Below, piece by piece: positions 1 to 11,153 of a stretch of 64,000 nt of DNA. Positions within the stretch are counted from its first letter, which is position 1. Every line of letters begins with the position of its first letter. The position numbers were made by a program, and so were the translations under genes. The DNA comes from Cryptomeria japonica. Taxonomy: Eukaryota; Streptophyta; Pinopsida; Cupressales; Cupressaceae. The stretch spans positions 221,271,415 to 221,335,414 of the forward strand of contig NC_081410.1 in NCBI RefSeq assembly GCF_030272615.1, read 5' to 3'. The notes below the pieces were generated by a model. It was not told the DNA's origin. It saw only the letters and a program-made list of their open reading frames with translations, and ran no database searches.

Positions 1-1316
1 GGATTGTTTCAAAAAATTATTTTTATCATTTATTATAAAAAATATAATTCCATTTATTGAAACAAATACTTAAATATATTCAAATTACAAAATCATTATT
101 ATGAAAAAAATATTTTAATAAATCAAATAAAATAATAAAATAACTCTTCTATTTAGAATTGTCTTTTAAGTGAGAGGATAAATAGTTGGTTTTTTTTGTA
201 TATAAACTAAATTAAGTATATCTTTTAATTCTAAATTTCACTATATATTTTTCTATAATTTTTTTAATAAAAGTTAAGTAACTCAAAGTATTACCCGATG
301 AAAATATTAAAATATAAGTTGACTGTTTGATTTCATAAATTAATTTTAATAATATATTTTATTGTTATTTTGTCTTTTAAATACAAAGGATATTTAGTAG
401 TCTTTCTCATATAAACTAAATTAAGTATTTTTTTTTTTTAAATTAACTATATTTTTCATATTATTTTTTAGTTAAATGTTAGATAATTCAAAGTATTGTT
501 AAATGAAAATGTTGAAATCTAAATTGATAGTTGAATTAGAAATCAATTTTGATAATATGTTTAATTGTTATTTTTAAAAGTCAATCTTGACAATATAATT
601 TTTTGTTTTTTTGCTTTTAAAAAATATTGCACTTCATTTAATTTTTTTTTAAAACCAAAAAAAAATGATCTTTATCATTTTATTTAAAAATAACAATATA
701 TTATTAAAAAATTACGATTCAATTAATTAAAATAAATACTTAAATGACTTCAAAATTAATAATCATTATTCAATAAAATTTAATAACATTAAAATAATAT
801 TAAAAAATTCTAAATCAATCTCGAAAGATATATTTTATAATAATGACTATATTTTACTTATGTTATAATGAGAAGAAGAAAACTCATTTTAAGGTGTAAT
901 ATGCCATAAAAAAAAAAATTTAACCAAAATAAAAATAGTATAATCATTTTATTCTCGAGCGATATATCTAAGATAGCAATATTTTAAAGAGATGGTTAAA
1001 GTTCAAAAAGATATATTGTAAATTGAGGTGAACATTGTTCAATTTTAGAGAATATATATATTAAAATAGGTAAGTATTGAATTTAAAAAATAAAAATTAA
1101 AAAAATAAAGAAACTAAAAATTTATGAAAAAAATGTTTTTAGATAAATATTATTTCATGTAAATATTTTAATTAAATATTTATTTATGTATATTAAATTG
1201 ATAATATAAGAGGTGGTAATTGTTAGTCTATAAAATAATTTTTTTATACAATTGAAATCAACACTTACAATCTTATAAACTTTAAATTCATTTTCCTTTT
1301 TTCAAATATTTACAAT
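1..1316. other. AT-rich intergenic DNA
   Basis: Very AT-rich sequence with many homopolymer runs. No open frame longer than a few dozen codons, no splice-bounded exon and no LTR end could be supported. The only structure seen is a tandem duplication, listed separately. Confidence 0.7.
199..582. repeat. Degenerate ~205-bp tandem duplication
   Basis: Two diverged copies follow each other, about 199-381 and 409-582. Both start with ATAAACTAAATTAAGT, continue with a shared AACTCAAAGTATT / AATTCAAAGTATT block and end in TTGTTATTTT. The offset is about 205-210 bp. It is non-coding. Confidence 0.55.
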
Positions 1317-2118
1317 TATAGACACGTAAAACTGTCCTAGCCTAATTATTTAATTATCCTCTTTTCTTCTATTTATTAAATGAATATTTGTTTGTTTAAT
1401 TAATTCACTAAGCCTTTTCTATTAATTAAATGAATATTTATCTATTTAATTAATTCACTAAGTCTTTTCTATCCTAAATTAAATAAAAAATTATTTATTT
1501 AAATTCTTTTTTTTTAAATTAAATAAATATTTTCATTTATTTAGTTTATGTGGCCCTTCTAATATTAATTAAAAAATTATTTAATTTATTAACCTTTACC
1601 CCTTCCATTTATCTAAATGACAAGCAACCCCTTTTCCATCTTAACCAGCTCTATTTTATTATTTCCTCTACCTACCCTTCAATCTTAGCTGACAATCTTT
1701 TGTCTCGACTCTTAGCCTCATCCCTTCATTTTTTTGGATGCTCTCTATATAAGAGACTTCTTCCTCTTTCTTTCATCATTAAATCTTAGAGCATATTTAC
1801 ATTCTATTGAATTGACTTTAGCCTACATCATGATCAGGTCTACATCATCACAACCACATCCATTCTTCATTGAGCTCTTGTGCAAGTGCACCACAAATCT
1901 AAAAGCAACCATACCAAAACAAGATCAATGGAGATATGAGAACAATGAATATTAGCCATTTGAATATGTGAAGATATCATTTGATTTATTTCATGATTTT
2001 GCATATTTGATCATTCTTCATTAATGTTTTGTTAGATTCCAGTTTAGATATAGGGTTTTGGTTGGAACTAGGGTTTGCAATATTTAGGGTTCAAATTGAA
2101 CATATACATTTTGACACA
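1317..2118 (+). mobile_element. Old LTR of a gypsy-type element (element A)
   Basis: The sequence aligns along its length with the LTR at 20796-21590. Shared features are the TAGACAC start, the TTTAATTAATTCA low-complexity tandem blocks, the CCTACC(T)ACCCT segment, the TATATAAG promoter, the GAGCTCTTGTGCA block and the AGATCAATGGA block. The first dinucleotide is TA instead of TG, which suggests age. The right end near 2118 (GACACA) is followed by TTGGTGAGACCC, a possible primer-binding site, so the element read rightwards. No matching second LTR was found. The internal region is cut off near 2650, where element B begins. It may be a truncated element or a recombination product. The exact 3' boundary is uncertain by about 15 bp. 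Confidence 0.65.
1746..1753 (+). promoter_or_regulatory. LTR TATA box (element A)
   Basis: TATATAAG preceded by CTC. The same box in the same context (a downstream CTTCC) occurs at 21217-21224 in the related LTR, which supports a conserved LTR promoter. Confidence 0.55.
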
Positions 2119-2649
2119 CTTGGTGAGACCCTTGTCCCTTGTTTCTAACATTTTTCTTTGAGTTTTTAGTGTTTTCAGATTTGAAGGCTAAATTTTGTGA
2201 TGATTTTTGATCAATTTTGCATTTCTAGCAATTTTTGTTATGTTTCTGGATATTATGTCAGATTCTGGTTCTTACCCCGTTTTTGGCCATTATTGTTGTG
2301 TATGTGGTTTTTTTTTTTGATCGGTAATTGGTCAAAGCCTGAATAGTTTTTGACTGGAGCTATGAACCAGTAGGGACACAGTAGGGGGCCCCATCCCCAT
2401 TACATATCTTTGAATTATTATTATTATGTTTGATTAGACTGACCCCAAGACCTTCCCCATCCTATGGAAGACCAAGAGTCACAACTTAGAATTCCACTTC
2501 AGATGTCCCTATTGGGAATTGAACTTGGGTCTCCACAGTGAGAATCCAGTGTTTTAACCAGTTAAGCTCAACCCCTTGGACTTGTGTATGTGGTTGTTAC
2601 TAGCATGTATATGACATATATTGTCGTGTTTTTTAGTTTTCTGTAATTC
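2119..2649 (+). other. Leader-like internal sequence of element A, with a SINE inside
   Basis: T-rich non-coding DNA between the LTR end and the first codons recognisable as element B. It holds the SINE at 2310-2581. No gag could be found, so the join to element B near 2650 looks like a deletion or truncation point; its exact position cannot be fixed by eye. Confidence 0.4.
2310..2581 (-). mobile_element. tRNA-derived SINE
   Basis: On the minus strand the element begins with a tRNA-like head. An A-box-like GAGCTTAACTGG is followed about 35 bp later by a B-box-like AAGTTCAATTCCC. A non-tRNA body follows, and it ends in a poly(A) run (T run at 2310-2318 on the given strand). Perfect 14-bp direct repeats TTGTGTATGTGGTT flank it at 2296-2309 and 2582-2595, the expected result of LINE-driven target-primed insertion. 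Its length of 272 bp is normal for plant SINEs. Box positions are by eye and I cannot name the family. It sits inside the leader of element A and is therefore younger than it. Confidence 0.82.
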
Positions 2650-3616
2650 GATTAAATTGACATATTTTTGGTATTTTATGGTGATTCGGAGCTACTTATA
2701 ACTCAGGTTAAAAAACAAATTTTCTACTAAGAATTCAAAATTGAGACGTTACAGGAATGAAATTTGGGATTCCATAGAAGTTTTTGATGCTTTTGCGATA
2801 AATTGGACAGAAAGATCAAAGAACATCTTAGCATATTTCATGGCTAACCTCGCAATCAGGCACAATGACATCCCTTTTGATGAAATAACTCAAGTGGAAA
2901 TCAAAACAAGGCCAACAGTACCAAATAATATAAAAAAATGGCAAGTTTTTTATGATGATCATGATTTATTGAAATTTCTCATATGTGAGGATCAATATAA
3001 TGATCAACAAATTGATTTGACTGCCTATGTAGAAAATCAAGATGGTAAAGACACTTTGTTTGGGAAAGAGATTTTGCAACTAAAATCAAATAAGATCCCA
3101 AAAGGGTTGGTGGCGTTGAAAAGGATTTTTGATAATCAGGATATAGCCGATCTAAAATCTAGCCTTATAACATAGGAGGATGTTGAGAAGATAAATCTTG
3201 GAAGTGAACACAATCCTAGAGAGGTGTTCATTGGAAAAAGACTTACCCCAAAAATCATAACGGTCTTGATAAATTTATTAAGAAAATACAGACATGTTTT
3301 TGCATGGTCATATGATGACCTTAAAGCATATAGATAAGACCTCTTTCAGCATGAAATTCCTCGGAAGCCAGATGCAAAACCTTTTAGACAAAGACAAAGG
3401 CCTATAAATCTAACTCTATCTCTAAAGATGAAGGAGGAATTGATGAAAATGAGGAATACAGGGATCATAAAACCAATCAGACACTCAACGTGGGTGTCCA
3501 ACTTGGTACCTGTTAGAAAGAAGAATGGTGATATAAGACTTTGTGTGTATTTTAGGAATCTGGATGTATTTTCATTAAAGGACAATTATGATTTGCCTAA
3601 CATGGAAGCTTTGTTG
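2650..3616 (+). pseudogene. Element B pol, first part: RNase H tail and RT N-terminus
   Basis: The frame opens with a GDSELL motif near 2680, then reads LRRYRNEIWD and FDAFAINWTERSKN. These match the C-terminal half of the additional (archaeal/plant-type) RNase H domain of Tat elements. A linker follows, then the RT N-terminus: HVFAWSYDDL, the template-grip region (VSNLVPVRKKNGDIRLCV) and LPNMEALL. A single in-frame TAG at 3173-3175 and another stop near 3335 break it. The frame runs without a join from RNase H into RT, so here RNase H lies before RT. The gene is cut at 3616 by the LTR of element C and resumes at 30198 with QKVAGNELL. It is a fossil with no ability to make enzyme. Confidence 0.75.
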
Positions 3617-3973
3617 TGTAATACCCTAAAAATGGTCATCTAAACCATGGGCCCCTAATCTCGACAACATCACCAAGGTCCTAACTAAAGGCAATTAAAT
3701 CAACTTTGAGCACACAATTAATTAATTTTTCAATCATTAAATGTCACATGGCAAGTGAATTATTCTATATTAATTAAATATTTATTTAATTAATTAAATC
3801 ATTCCAAGTAAATCATTTTGATCAATTATCCTATTTAATTTATTAAATATCCTAGAATATTTAATTAATTAATAAATTTGCCATTAATCATAAATAAGGA
3901 ATTAATTTATTACAAAAGAGGAATTAATCACAAAGCAAGAGTTAAATTGAAAATAAAATAAAAGAATTAAATT

Positions 3974-5142
3974 TGTAGTAGCCCACTTACTTAATCTAAA
4001 AACTCAACTGATTTTTATTTATTTTTTTCTCTAAAATAGATTAAATATATAAAAAGAATATTCATATGTATTTTTCTAAAAAAGAACTTTTATCTGTGTA
4101 TTACTTATTTTTATTTAGTTATTTTTATTTATAATGAAAGTAGATTTTCTTTTGATTAATCTTTCTAAACAATTAAGATGAGTATATATATATATATATA
4201 AAGGAAGATTCCAGAGAGATAAAATCTATATATAAAAAAAAATACAAAATTTTCACATGTAGATGAGAGAATGCAAGGGACGAGAACCTGGATTGTCGAA
4301 GCTTGATGTTGAGTCCAATCTTCCAGCTATCCTTCTTAGATCCTTCCTTGTAGCTTCATGAAAAATTCTTCAACCAAACTTAAAAGAAACCTACTATACA
4401 AGTGACTACCAAATTCTACTTCTACCAACAAGAACAAGAACTCTAGAAAATTTATTTTCATTCCCAAACTATGAACTCTTTTTTTGAAAGATTTGCATAC
4501 ATTATATAGAAAAGATGCACCAATTCCAATATCAAGATAATTAATTGAAAATGCAAGTTCTTTTCTAAAATTGGTTTCATGCAAAATTGATTGATCACTT
4601 GGTGGAGGAATTACATGCAAGAATATGCAATTTGAATTTTACCTCTAGAAGCTTCTATTTCCTCCTACGACATGTGCTAAATTAACATATTGAGAAAATA
4701 AGAATTTTCAAAATTAATTTCATGCAAAATGATTGTTGTCATAGTGGGGGTTACACTTGACCATGCATTTGAAATTCAAATTTGAATTCTCCCCGAAAAA
4801 TGCATTTTGTAACTCCTTTGTCATAAAAATGTCATGAATAGAGTTATTCTTGTCATAGAATAATTTTGTAACTCCCATGTCATATATTTGCTAAATATAA
4901 TATTTATTCTTTAATATTTTAAATTTTAAATTTCTTTTCTAGAATCATCTTATTTCTCCTACACCATGTGCTCAATTAGGATATTGAGAAAATAAGCAAT
5001 TTTCAAATAAATTATGACCTCATGTGTGTGTCACCACTTAAATTCCTTTTTATTTAAAAACTTCAACCTCATTTCAATTTATCTTTTCTTTCTAACATTA
5101 CTCATAAAATTAATATTATAGTAGTAGTAGTAGTAGTAGTAG

Positions 5143-5218
<76 letters not shown>

Positions 5219-5253
5219 AAGTTATATCAAGGTCCAAAAAGAGGGTTATGACA
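3974..5253 (-). repeat. Element D 3' LTR
   Basis: 1280 bp, highly similar to 6637-8130. The two LTRs differ mainly in simple-repeat length: this copy has only a short AT tract (around 4187-4200) and a short TAG/TAA/TAT block (5117-5215), while the other copy has long ones. Confidence 0.85.
5117..5215. repeat. TAG/TAA/TAT trinucleotide microsatellite
   Basis: Runs of TAG, then TAA, then TTA/TAT triplets inside the LTR of D. The other LTR has a longer, interrupted version at 7906-8092. Confidence 0.9.
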
Positions 5254-5266
5254 TCCTTCCCCCCTT
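5254..5266 (-). promoter_or_regulatory. Element D polypurine tract
   Basis: On the minus strand this reads AAGGGGGGAAGGA and abuts the LTR start TGTCATAACC. This is the expected site of plus-strand priming and shows that D runs right to left. Confidence 0.75.
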
Positions 5267-5759
5267 AAATTGTGCATCGACCCGATGCACTAATTATAAC
5301 CTTAAAAAGAGTTACTAATTCAAAATGTTTAGAATGAAAGTGAAAACATATGTTGCATCAGAACTGAGTCTTCCCATGTAGTATTCCTTTTATCATATTG
5401 ATTCCATTATACTTGAATAGAATAATCTCTTTGTTGCACAATTGGTATTGGCGCTTCTCCAAGACTCTGAATGGCTCTATCATTATTCCCCCTAATTCCT
5501 AAGAGGATCATTCCTTACTTCATCAAACATTAGCGGATAAGTTATAATATTGTATCCATCCCTTTGATCTTAATTATGATGTGGCTTCTTTCAGATAGAT
5601 TATTCTATTGATCCTTGTTGAAGTTTGCATTTCCCTTGAATTCATGCTTCGTCTTAAATGAATGATTCATGTTAAATTTTTATCTCGTTATTGCTCTAGC
5701 TTGAATCTTCCTTTATTGTTCTTTCAAGTACTTCCTTCATGCCTATGAGTCTATGCACA

Positions 5760-6470
5760 TCAACTTCTGCCCAAGTTGGTATTGATACCCAAAAATGAAC
5801 TTTTTGATTTGACCCTTCTCATCTTTTTACACATATGTACACACTTTAACAATTTGACAAACTTATTTTGATATTGTTGAATTGTCAAAGCCCTTTGTCG
5901 AAGATTATGGAATTATGTTACCTTCTCATTGAAGAATAATTGTGATAGCCTCCTCTTATGAAAATGGCGAATAAATTGATCTCATGTGATTATATCCTTG
6001 TTATACCCATTTGTTCCTTAGTATTAGTCCACTAACAAGCTGCATCTCTAGTGAGTTGATAGGGAACCCCATAATGTCTTAATTGTTTCACTAAAGTCCT
6101 TTAGTTCAATGTATTTTCCCTTTTCATTCAACCAATCCTCAACTCCTTCACCTATTTCTTTCCTTCGAACTTAGGTTGGTTAATTTCCTTGAAATCCTTA
6201 AATAGCTCCAACATATTGTTTTCCCTCATTTATTCAACCGTTGCCAAGTTCTCATTTTCAATCCCACTTCTATTTATTTGATGTCATTTTGCCTTGCTCT
6301 ATGGTCCTGCATTGATTTTTCCATGGAGTTGATCTCATCCCTTTTCTCAGTTAATATGTTGATTATAGTTTTGACTTCTTGTTTCATTATTCCTTTAGTC
6401 TAGTTGATTCCATCATTGGTAGCTTCATTTTGACTCCTTGAAGTGGTGGTATGCCTTCCTCTTCCACTTT
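5760..6470 (-). pseudogene. Element D gag remnant
   Basis: Reading right to left, a basic stretch (GRGRHTTTSRSQNE) near 6455 is followed by MLELFKDFKEINQPKFEG, EDWLNEKGKYIELKDFS and, after stops, QRALTIQQYQNKFVKL. The order and spacing resemble the N-terminal part and core of a gypsy gag (Retrotrans_gag family). Several stop codons and frameshifts interrupt it, so no protein is expected. No zinc knuckle, protease, RT or integrase follows. The element must have relied on enzymes supplied in trans. Confidence 0.5.
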
Positions 6471-6617
6471 ATTTACCCTCTAGGTCTTCTTGAAATTTGA
6501 ATTTCTCATTTAGTTCTTGATTTAATATATAGTGATTTACCTCTAAAACCTCCAACTACTTCCAAGATACTCTTCAAGGTTGCATAAGTTGAAGTGAGCT
6601 CAAGGCCTAGACTTGAA

Positions 6618-6634
6618 CCTTCGCTCTGATACCA
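6618..6634 (-). promoter_or_regulatory. Element D primer-binding site (initiator Met tRNA)
   Basis: The minus strand reads TGGTATCAGAGCGAAGG two bases after the LTR end. The first twelve bases match the common plant retrotransposon PBS complementary to the 3' end of initiator methionine tRNA. Confidence 0.8.
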
Positions 6635-6845
6635 CATGTAGTAGCCCACTTACTTAATCCAAAAACTCAATTGATTTTATTTATTTTTTCTCTAAAACAG
6701 ATTAAATATATAAAAACAATATTCATATGCATTTTTCTGAAAAAGAACTTTTATCTGTGTATTACTTATTTTTATTTAGTTATTTTTATTTATAATGAAA
6801 GTAGATTTTCTTTTGATTAATCTTTCTAAACAATTAAGATGAGCA

Positions 6846-6995
<150 letters not shown>

Positions 6996-7905
6996 GATTC
7001 CAGAGAGATAAAATCTATATATAAAAAAAAAAAAAAAAAAAATTCACATGTAAATGAGAGAATGCAAGGGACGATAACCTGGATTGTCGAAGCTTGATGT
7101 TGAGTCCAATCTTCCAGCTATCCTTCTTAGATCCTTCCCTGTAGCTTCATGAAAAATTCTTCAACCAAACTTAAAAGAAACCTACTATACAAGTGACTAC
7201 CAAATTCTACTTCTACCAACAAGAACAAGAACTCTAGAAAATTTATTTTCATTCCCAAACTATGAACTCTTTTTTTGAAAGATTTGCATACATTATATAG
7301 AAAAGATGCACCAATTCCACTATCAAGATAATTAATTGAAAATGTAGGTTCTTTTCTAAGATTGGTTTCATGCAAAATTGATTGATCACTTGGTGGAGGA
7401 ATTACATGCAAGAATATGCAATTTGAATTTTACCTCTAGAAGCTTCTATTTCCTCCTACGACATGTGCTAAATTAACATATTGAGAAAATAAGAATTTTC
7501 AAAATTAATTTCATGCAAAATGATTGTTGTCATAGTGGGGGTTACACTTGACCATGCATTTGAAATTCAAATTTGAATTCTCCCCCAAAAATGCATTTTG
7601 TAACTCCTTTGTCATAAAAATGCCATGAATAGAGTTATTCTTGTCATAGAATAATTTTGTAACTCCCATGTCATATATTTGCTAAATATAATATTTATTC
7701 TTTAATATTTTAAATTTTAAATTTCTTCTCTAGAATCTTCTTATTTCTCCTACACCATGTGCTCAATTAGGATATTGAGAAAATAAGCAATTTTCAAATA
7801 AATTATGACCTCATGTGTGTGTCACCACTTAAATTCCTTTTATTTAAAAACTTCAACCTCATTTCAATTTATCTTTTCTTTCTAACATTACTCATAAAAT
7901 TAATA

Positions 7906-7914
7906 TTATAATAA

Positions 7915-7974
<60 letters not shown>

Positions 7975-8041
7975 GAGTAGGAGTAGTAGTAGTAGTAGTA
8001 GTAGTAATAATAATAATAATAACAATAATAATAATAATAAC

Positions 8042-8092
<51 letters not shown>
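7906..8092. repeat. TAG/TAA/TAT microsatellite
   Basis: About 28 TAG triplets with two GAG variants, then TAA/AAC and TTA triplets. A minus-strand open frame across it is a pure isoleucine/leucine run and is not a gene. Confidence 0.95.
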
Positions 8093-8095
<3 letters not shown>

Positions 8096-8983
8096 AAGTC
8101 ATATCAAGGTCCAAAAAGAGGGTTATGACAGAATTGAGAGAGAAATCAAACTTGAGATATTATTTCTTCTTCTAAATTGGGAACTTGAAATCAGAAAATC
8201 AATTAAATGAATTATGAATCATTCTTTAAAATTGGAACTCAAAGCTTTTAAGAAAAGAAGTTCAGTTGCATTGAAAAGAGTTTTTTCTTGAATAAATCAA
8301 AGAAATACGCATGGAATCACCTATTTTTATCTCAAGTGCATGGAATTAATTGATTTTTATCTCCAATGCAAACTCGAACTTATAATCTGAATGCATTTCA
8401 ATCAAACTATAATTGGAATCTATCTCAAGGTTAACTGAATTATTATTTCAATTATCCTAAATTGTGCTTTTTCTTGAATAATCTCAACCGCTCGTTGCTA
8501 ATTGATCTTGACCGTTGGTCTCTCTTGTGATTCTCTATAAATTTAGCCTTCATCTCTCATTCAAAACACCCTGGAGATTTATTGTTATTATATAGTTTTT
8601 GCTTTGGAGTCATTGAAGATATTGTGCTTGCTTTTTTGAGATTATTGCATCTTAGTTTAGCTTTTTGCATATTTAGTTCAATTATGATTGCTTGAATTCA
8701 TATAGCTTACTATTCATCCATCTAGTATAATCTTGCATCAATTTAGCTTAATATCATTCTCATATAGATTAAATCCTTCATCTTGGTGTAGTCTAGTCAC
8801 TAGTGTTGCTTATACAAATCTGAGAGCAAGTCTATACTCGCATCTTTAAGAAGGCAATTGGTCGATTTGTTATGGTTTTATTATTCATGCTTATATCTGT
8901 CTAACCATACATGTAATGACCTAATTGAAGTGTTGTGTCTTACAACTTGCAAATACTTATTCCACTTTTCACACACACATTTT

Positions 8984-9001
8984 TGGCGCCCACCGTGGGG
9001 C
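8984..9001 (+). promoter_or_regulatory. Element C primer-binding site
   Basis: TGGCGCCCACCGTGGGGC lies four bases after the LTR end. Plant Tat/Athila-type gypsy elements commonly show a TGGCGCC-starting site in this position. The exact tRNA was not determined here. Confidence 0.75.
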
Positions 9002-10204
9002 AGAAGACTACATCTTTTGGCCTCCAAGACTAACTTTTTTCTTATTTTTCAGATTTTTATTTTTTTTGGATTTTGGTTCATACAGTTACTGCGAAATATC
9101 ATATGAGATTTCCCACATGCCCGAATGACAAACTGCAGATATCATACAGTCTCGTATGACTTGGTGAGAATCGTCGTACAGAATTCTGTAGTTTTGGGTT
9201 AAAAGAAGATTTCATTCTTTAGGTTCTTTATTCAATTTTGATCATACTAATGCTGATCCTGGCTTGTTGTTCGTCTGTCTGAGGAATTTTCATAGCCTAA
9301 TCACTTTTTTGCAGAACACTTGTCAAACAAAGACAATATGACTACTAATTCGTTGTCTTTGTAGGTTGCCTGAGGAGATTCGAGTAAATATTTTGTATTC
9401 TTTAAATTCATTTTTAGGAACCTAAATTGCTATCTAGTTAATGAACAAATCTGTCTTTTGTGTTTTAAGAAAATTCTAAGAGGTAGGAGAGTATTCTCTT
9501 GTCTGCATAGACAATCAGAAATCCAGACCCTTGAGGCTTTTTCTAAGTTTGAGATTTGTGTACCTTTAGCGGGCCTGTCACAGTGGGAAAAAGTAATCAC
9601 CCTGTGAGAATAACCCAAGTGAGTATAGTAGGACCTGGGCATTCTAACTCACTATAATAAATAGGCCTCTGGTTGATTAAAGTCTCAGAGGATGGGATTA
9701 TTTGAGTTTTCTCTTCGAGATCTCTCATATCGATCATTTTGTAGGGCCTCGCAGTCTCAATCATGTTTACATGACTACAACTTGTTTCAGTACCTTGTCG
9801 AGCTATAGGCTTCAATCATGCTTGCATGACTTCAAGGGGTAATTTTGAATGGAATTCCTGACTAAGAACTATAAGATAGAGGCTACCGATTCACCTCTGA
9901 AAGGAGGGATAATCTTTATGCAAGAGAGCTAGCAACTCTCCCAAGATACTTGTCATTTTGTACCCCCATTAGCATTTGGAGTCAGCTAATACGGCATTGA
10001 GAATCCATTGCGTGAGACCCAGCAGTCATATTCTGATTAGCTATTAGGTGTGTGCCTAAGTTTGCAAGCAAAGGTTTTCTTCTCTCACCAATTTCCATAG
10101 GGTTAGCATGTTGTGCTTGAAGTCATTATCATATTGCGTGTTTACTGTGTTTTCATCCCGGAAACTGAAACTAGAATACCAAAATTGGAGAAAACAATAA
10201 ACAA

Positions 10205-10330
10205 CTCAGTGGTAAAAACTCTGTCTGTATCAAAAACTAGTTTATCCTAGTGGTCAAAACTTTGTCTATATTAAAAACTAGTCTATCATAGTGGTCAAAA
10301 CTATGTCTGTGTCACAAACTAATCTACATC
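10205..10330 (+). repeat. ~46-bp tandem repeats in the C leader
   Basis: Three diverged units built around GTGGTCAAAACT.TGTCT followed by AAAACTAGT.TATC. A weaker partial unit follows near 10370-10410. Confidence 0.6.
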
Positions 10331-10426
10331 AATTATAAAAAAAAACTCAGTCCATTTCAAAACTGGTCATCGTCAGTCATTGAAAACTATGTCTGTCAAA
10401 ATTTTGTCTTTGTCTAGTAAACTGTC

Positions 10427-10740
10427 GTACGGGTCTTCTGATTTATCGTCCTGCTAAATACCTATTTTCGTACGAAATTTCATCAAGTCTTACAGTTTGT
10501 CATCTGAGCCTCTATTTTGTGTCATACGAAATCTAATAAATTGTCGTCCTGCTTAGGGAAGTATCATTTGAGCCCTGGTCCTATGTCGTCCGATAAAACA
10601 TCAGATTCATCAGTTTGTCATCTGAGGTATACCCACCTATCGTACGAACCTAGGCAGCAACTCGTACAAAATATTGTTTTCATCATCTTGAAGCTATCAA
10701 ATTGTCGTCTGGTCTTGTAAACCATGTCATACGAATCTCT
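10427..10740 (+). repeat. Cluster of TCGTACGA-like motifs in the C leader
   Basis: GTCGTACGG (10427), TTCGTACGAAAT (~10470), GTCATACGAAAT (~10523), GTCGTCCGAT (~10586), ATCGTACGAACC (~10638), CTCGTACAAAA (~10661) and GTCATACGAATC (~10726) recur every 30-60 bp. The core is palindromic. The same motif recurs in the PMD-gene intron of the element (27476-27690). Confidence 0.6.
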
Positions 10741-10902
10741 GATTTTGTCAGTCCAGAACAGTCAAACTTGCCTAAAAGAAGTCTACAGCAAACTTAAAAC
10801 CGGTTATCATCATCCTGAGCATAAAAAAATCTAAACAATGTAATTATGTCATTGTGTTGCATGATTTTTTCGATCATCTTTCAACTAGTTCAATCAACCA
10901 TT

Positions 10903-11070
10903 TATCAAACTTAAGTCACTTAGACAACATCTTACACAGGATAGATCATTCATGAAACTAGATTGAGTCTTAGTCACTTCTCTCAAATCAAACTAGGTAA
11001 CTTAGATCATGTCTTACATAGGATAGATCTTTCCCGAAACTAGACTAAATCTTAGTTGCTTCTCTTAATC
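10903..11070 (+). repeat. ~87-bp tandem duplication in the C leader
   Basis: Two copies share CTTAGA(C/T)CA..TCTTACA(C/T)AGGATAGATC and GAAACTAGA.T.A.TCTTAG. They lie just before the gag start. Confidence 0.6.
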
Positions 11071-11153
11071 AATACGTTAAATGAACAACTAGCTTTAAAT
11101 GTGGTCTTGACTTCTGCATCACAAACAACTCTAGGTCACATCAGTCAATAAAA

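Larger units (their letters stand above)
9002..11153 (+). other. Long leader of element C
   Basis: 2.15 kb of non-coding DNA between the PBS and the gag start. It holds three kinds of internal repeats: ~46-bp units at 10205-10330, a cluster of TCGTACGA-like motifs at 10427-10740 (isolated ones already at 9147 and 9171), and a ~87-bp duplication at 10903-11070. Long leaders are typical of Tat-group elements. Confidence 0.6.

Noticed and set aside
2310-2581. A functional tRNA gene
   Set aside because: A- and B-box-like motifs exist, but no cloverleaf can be drawn, and poly(A) plus target duplications show a SINE.
7906-8097. Minus-strand open frame of isoleucines and leucines
   Set aside because: It is the translation of a trinucleotide microsatellite.
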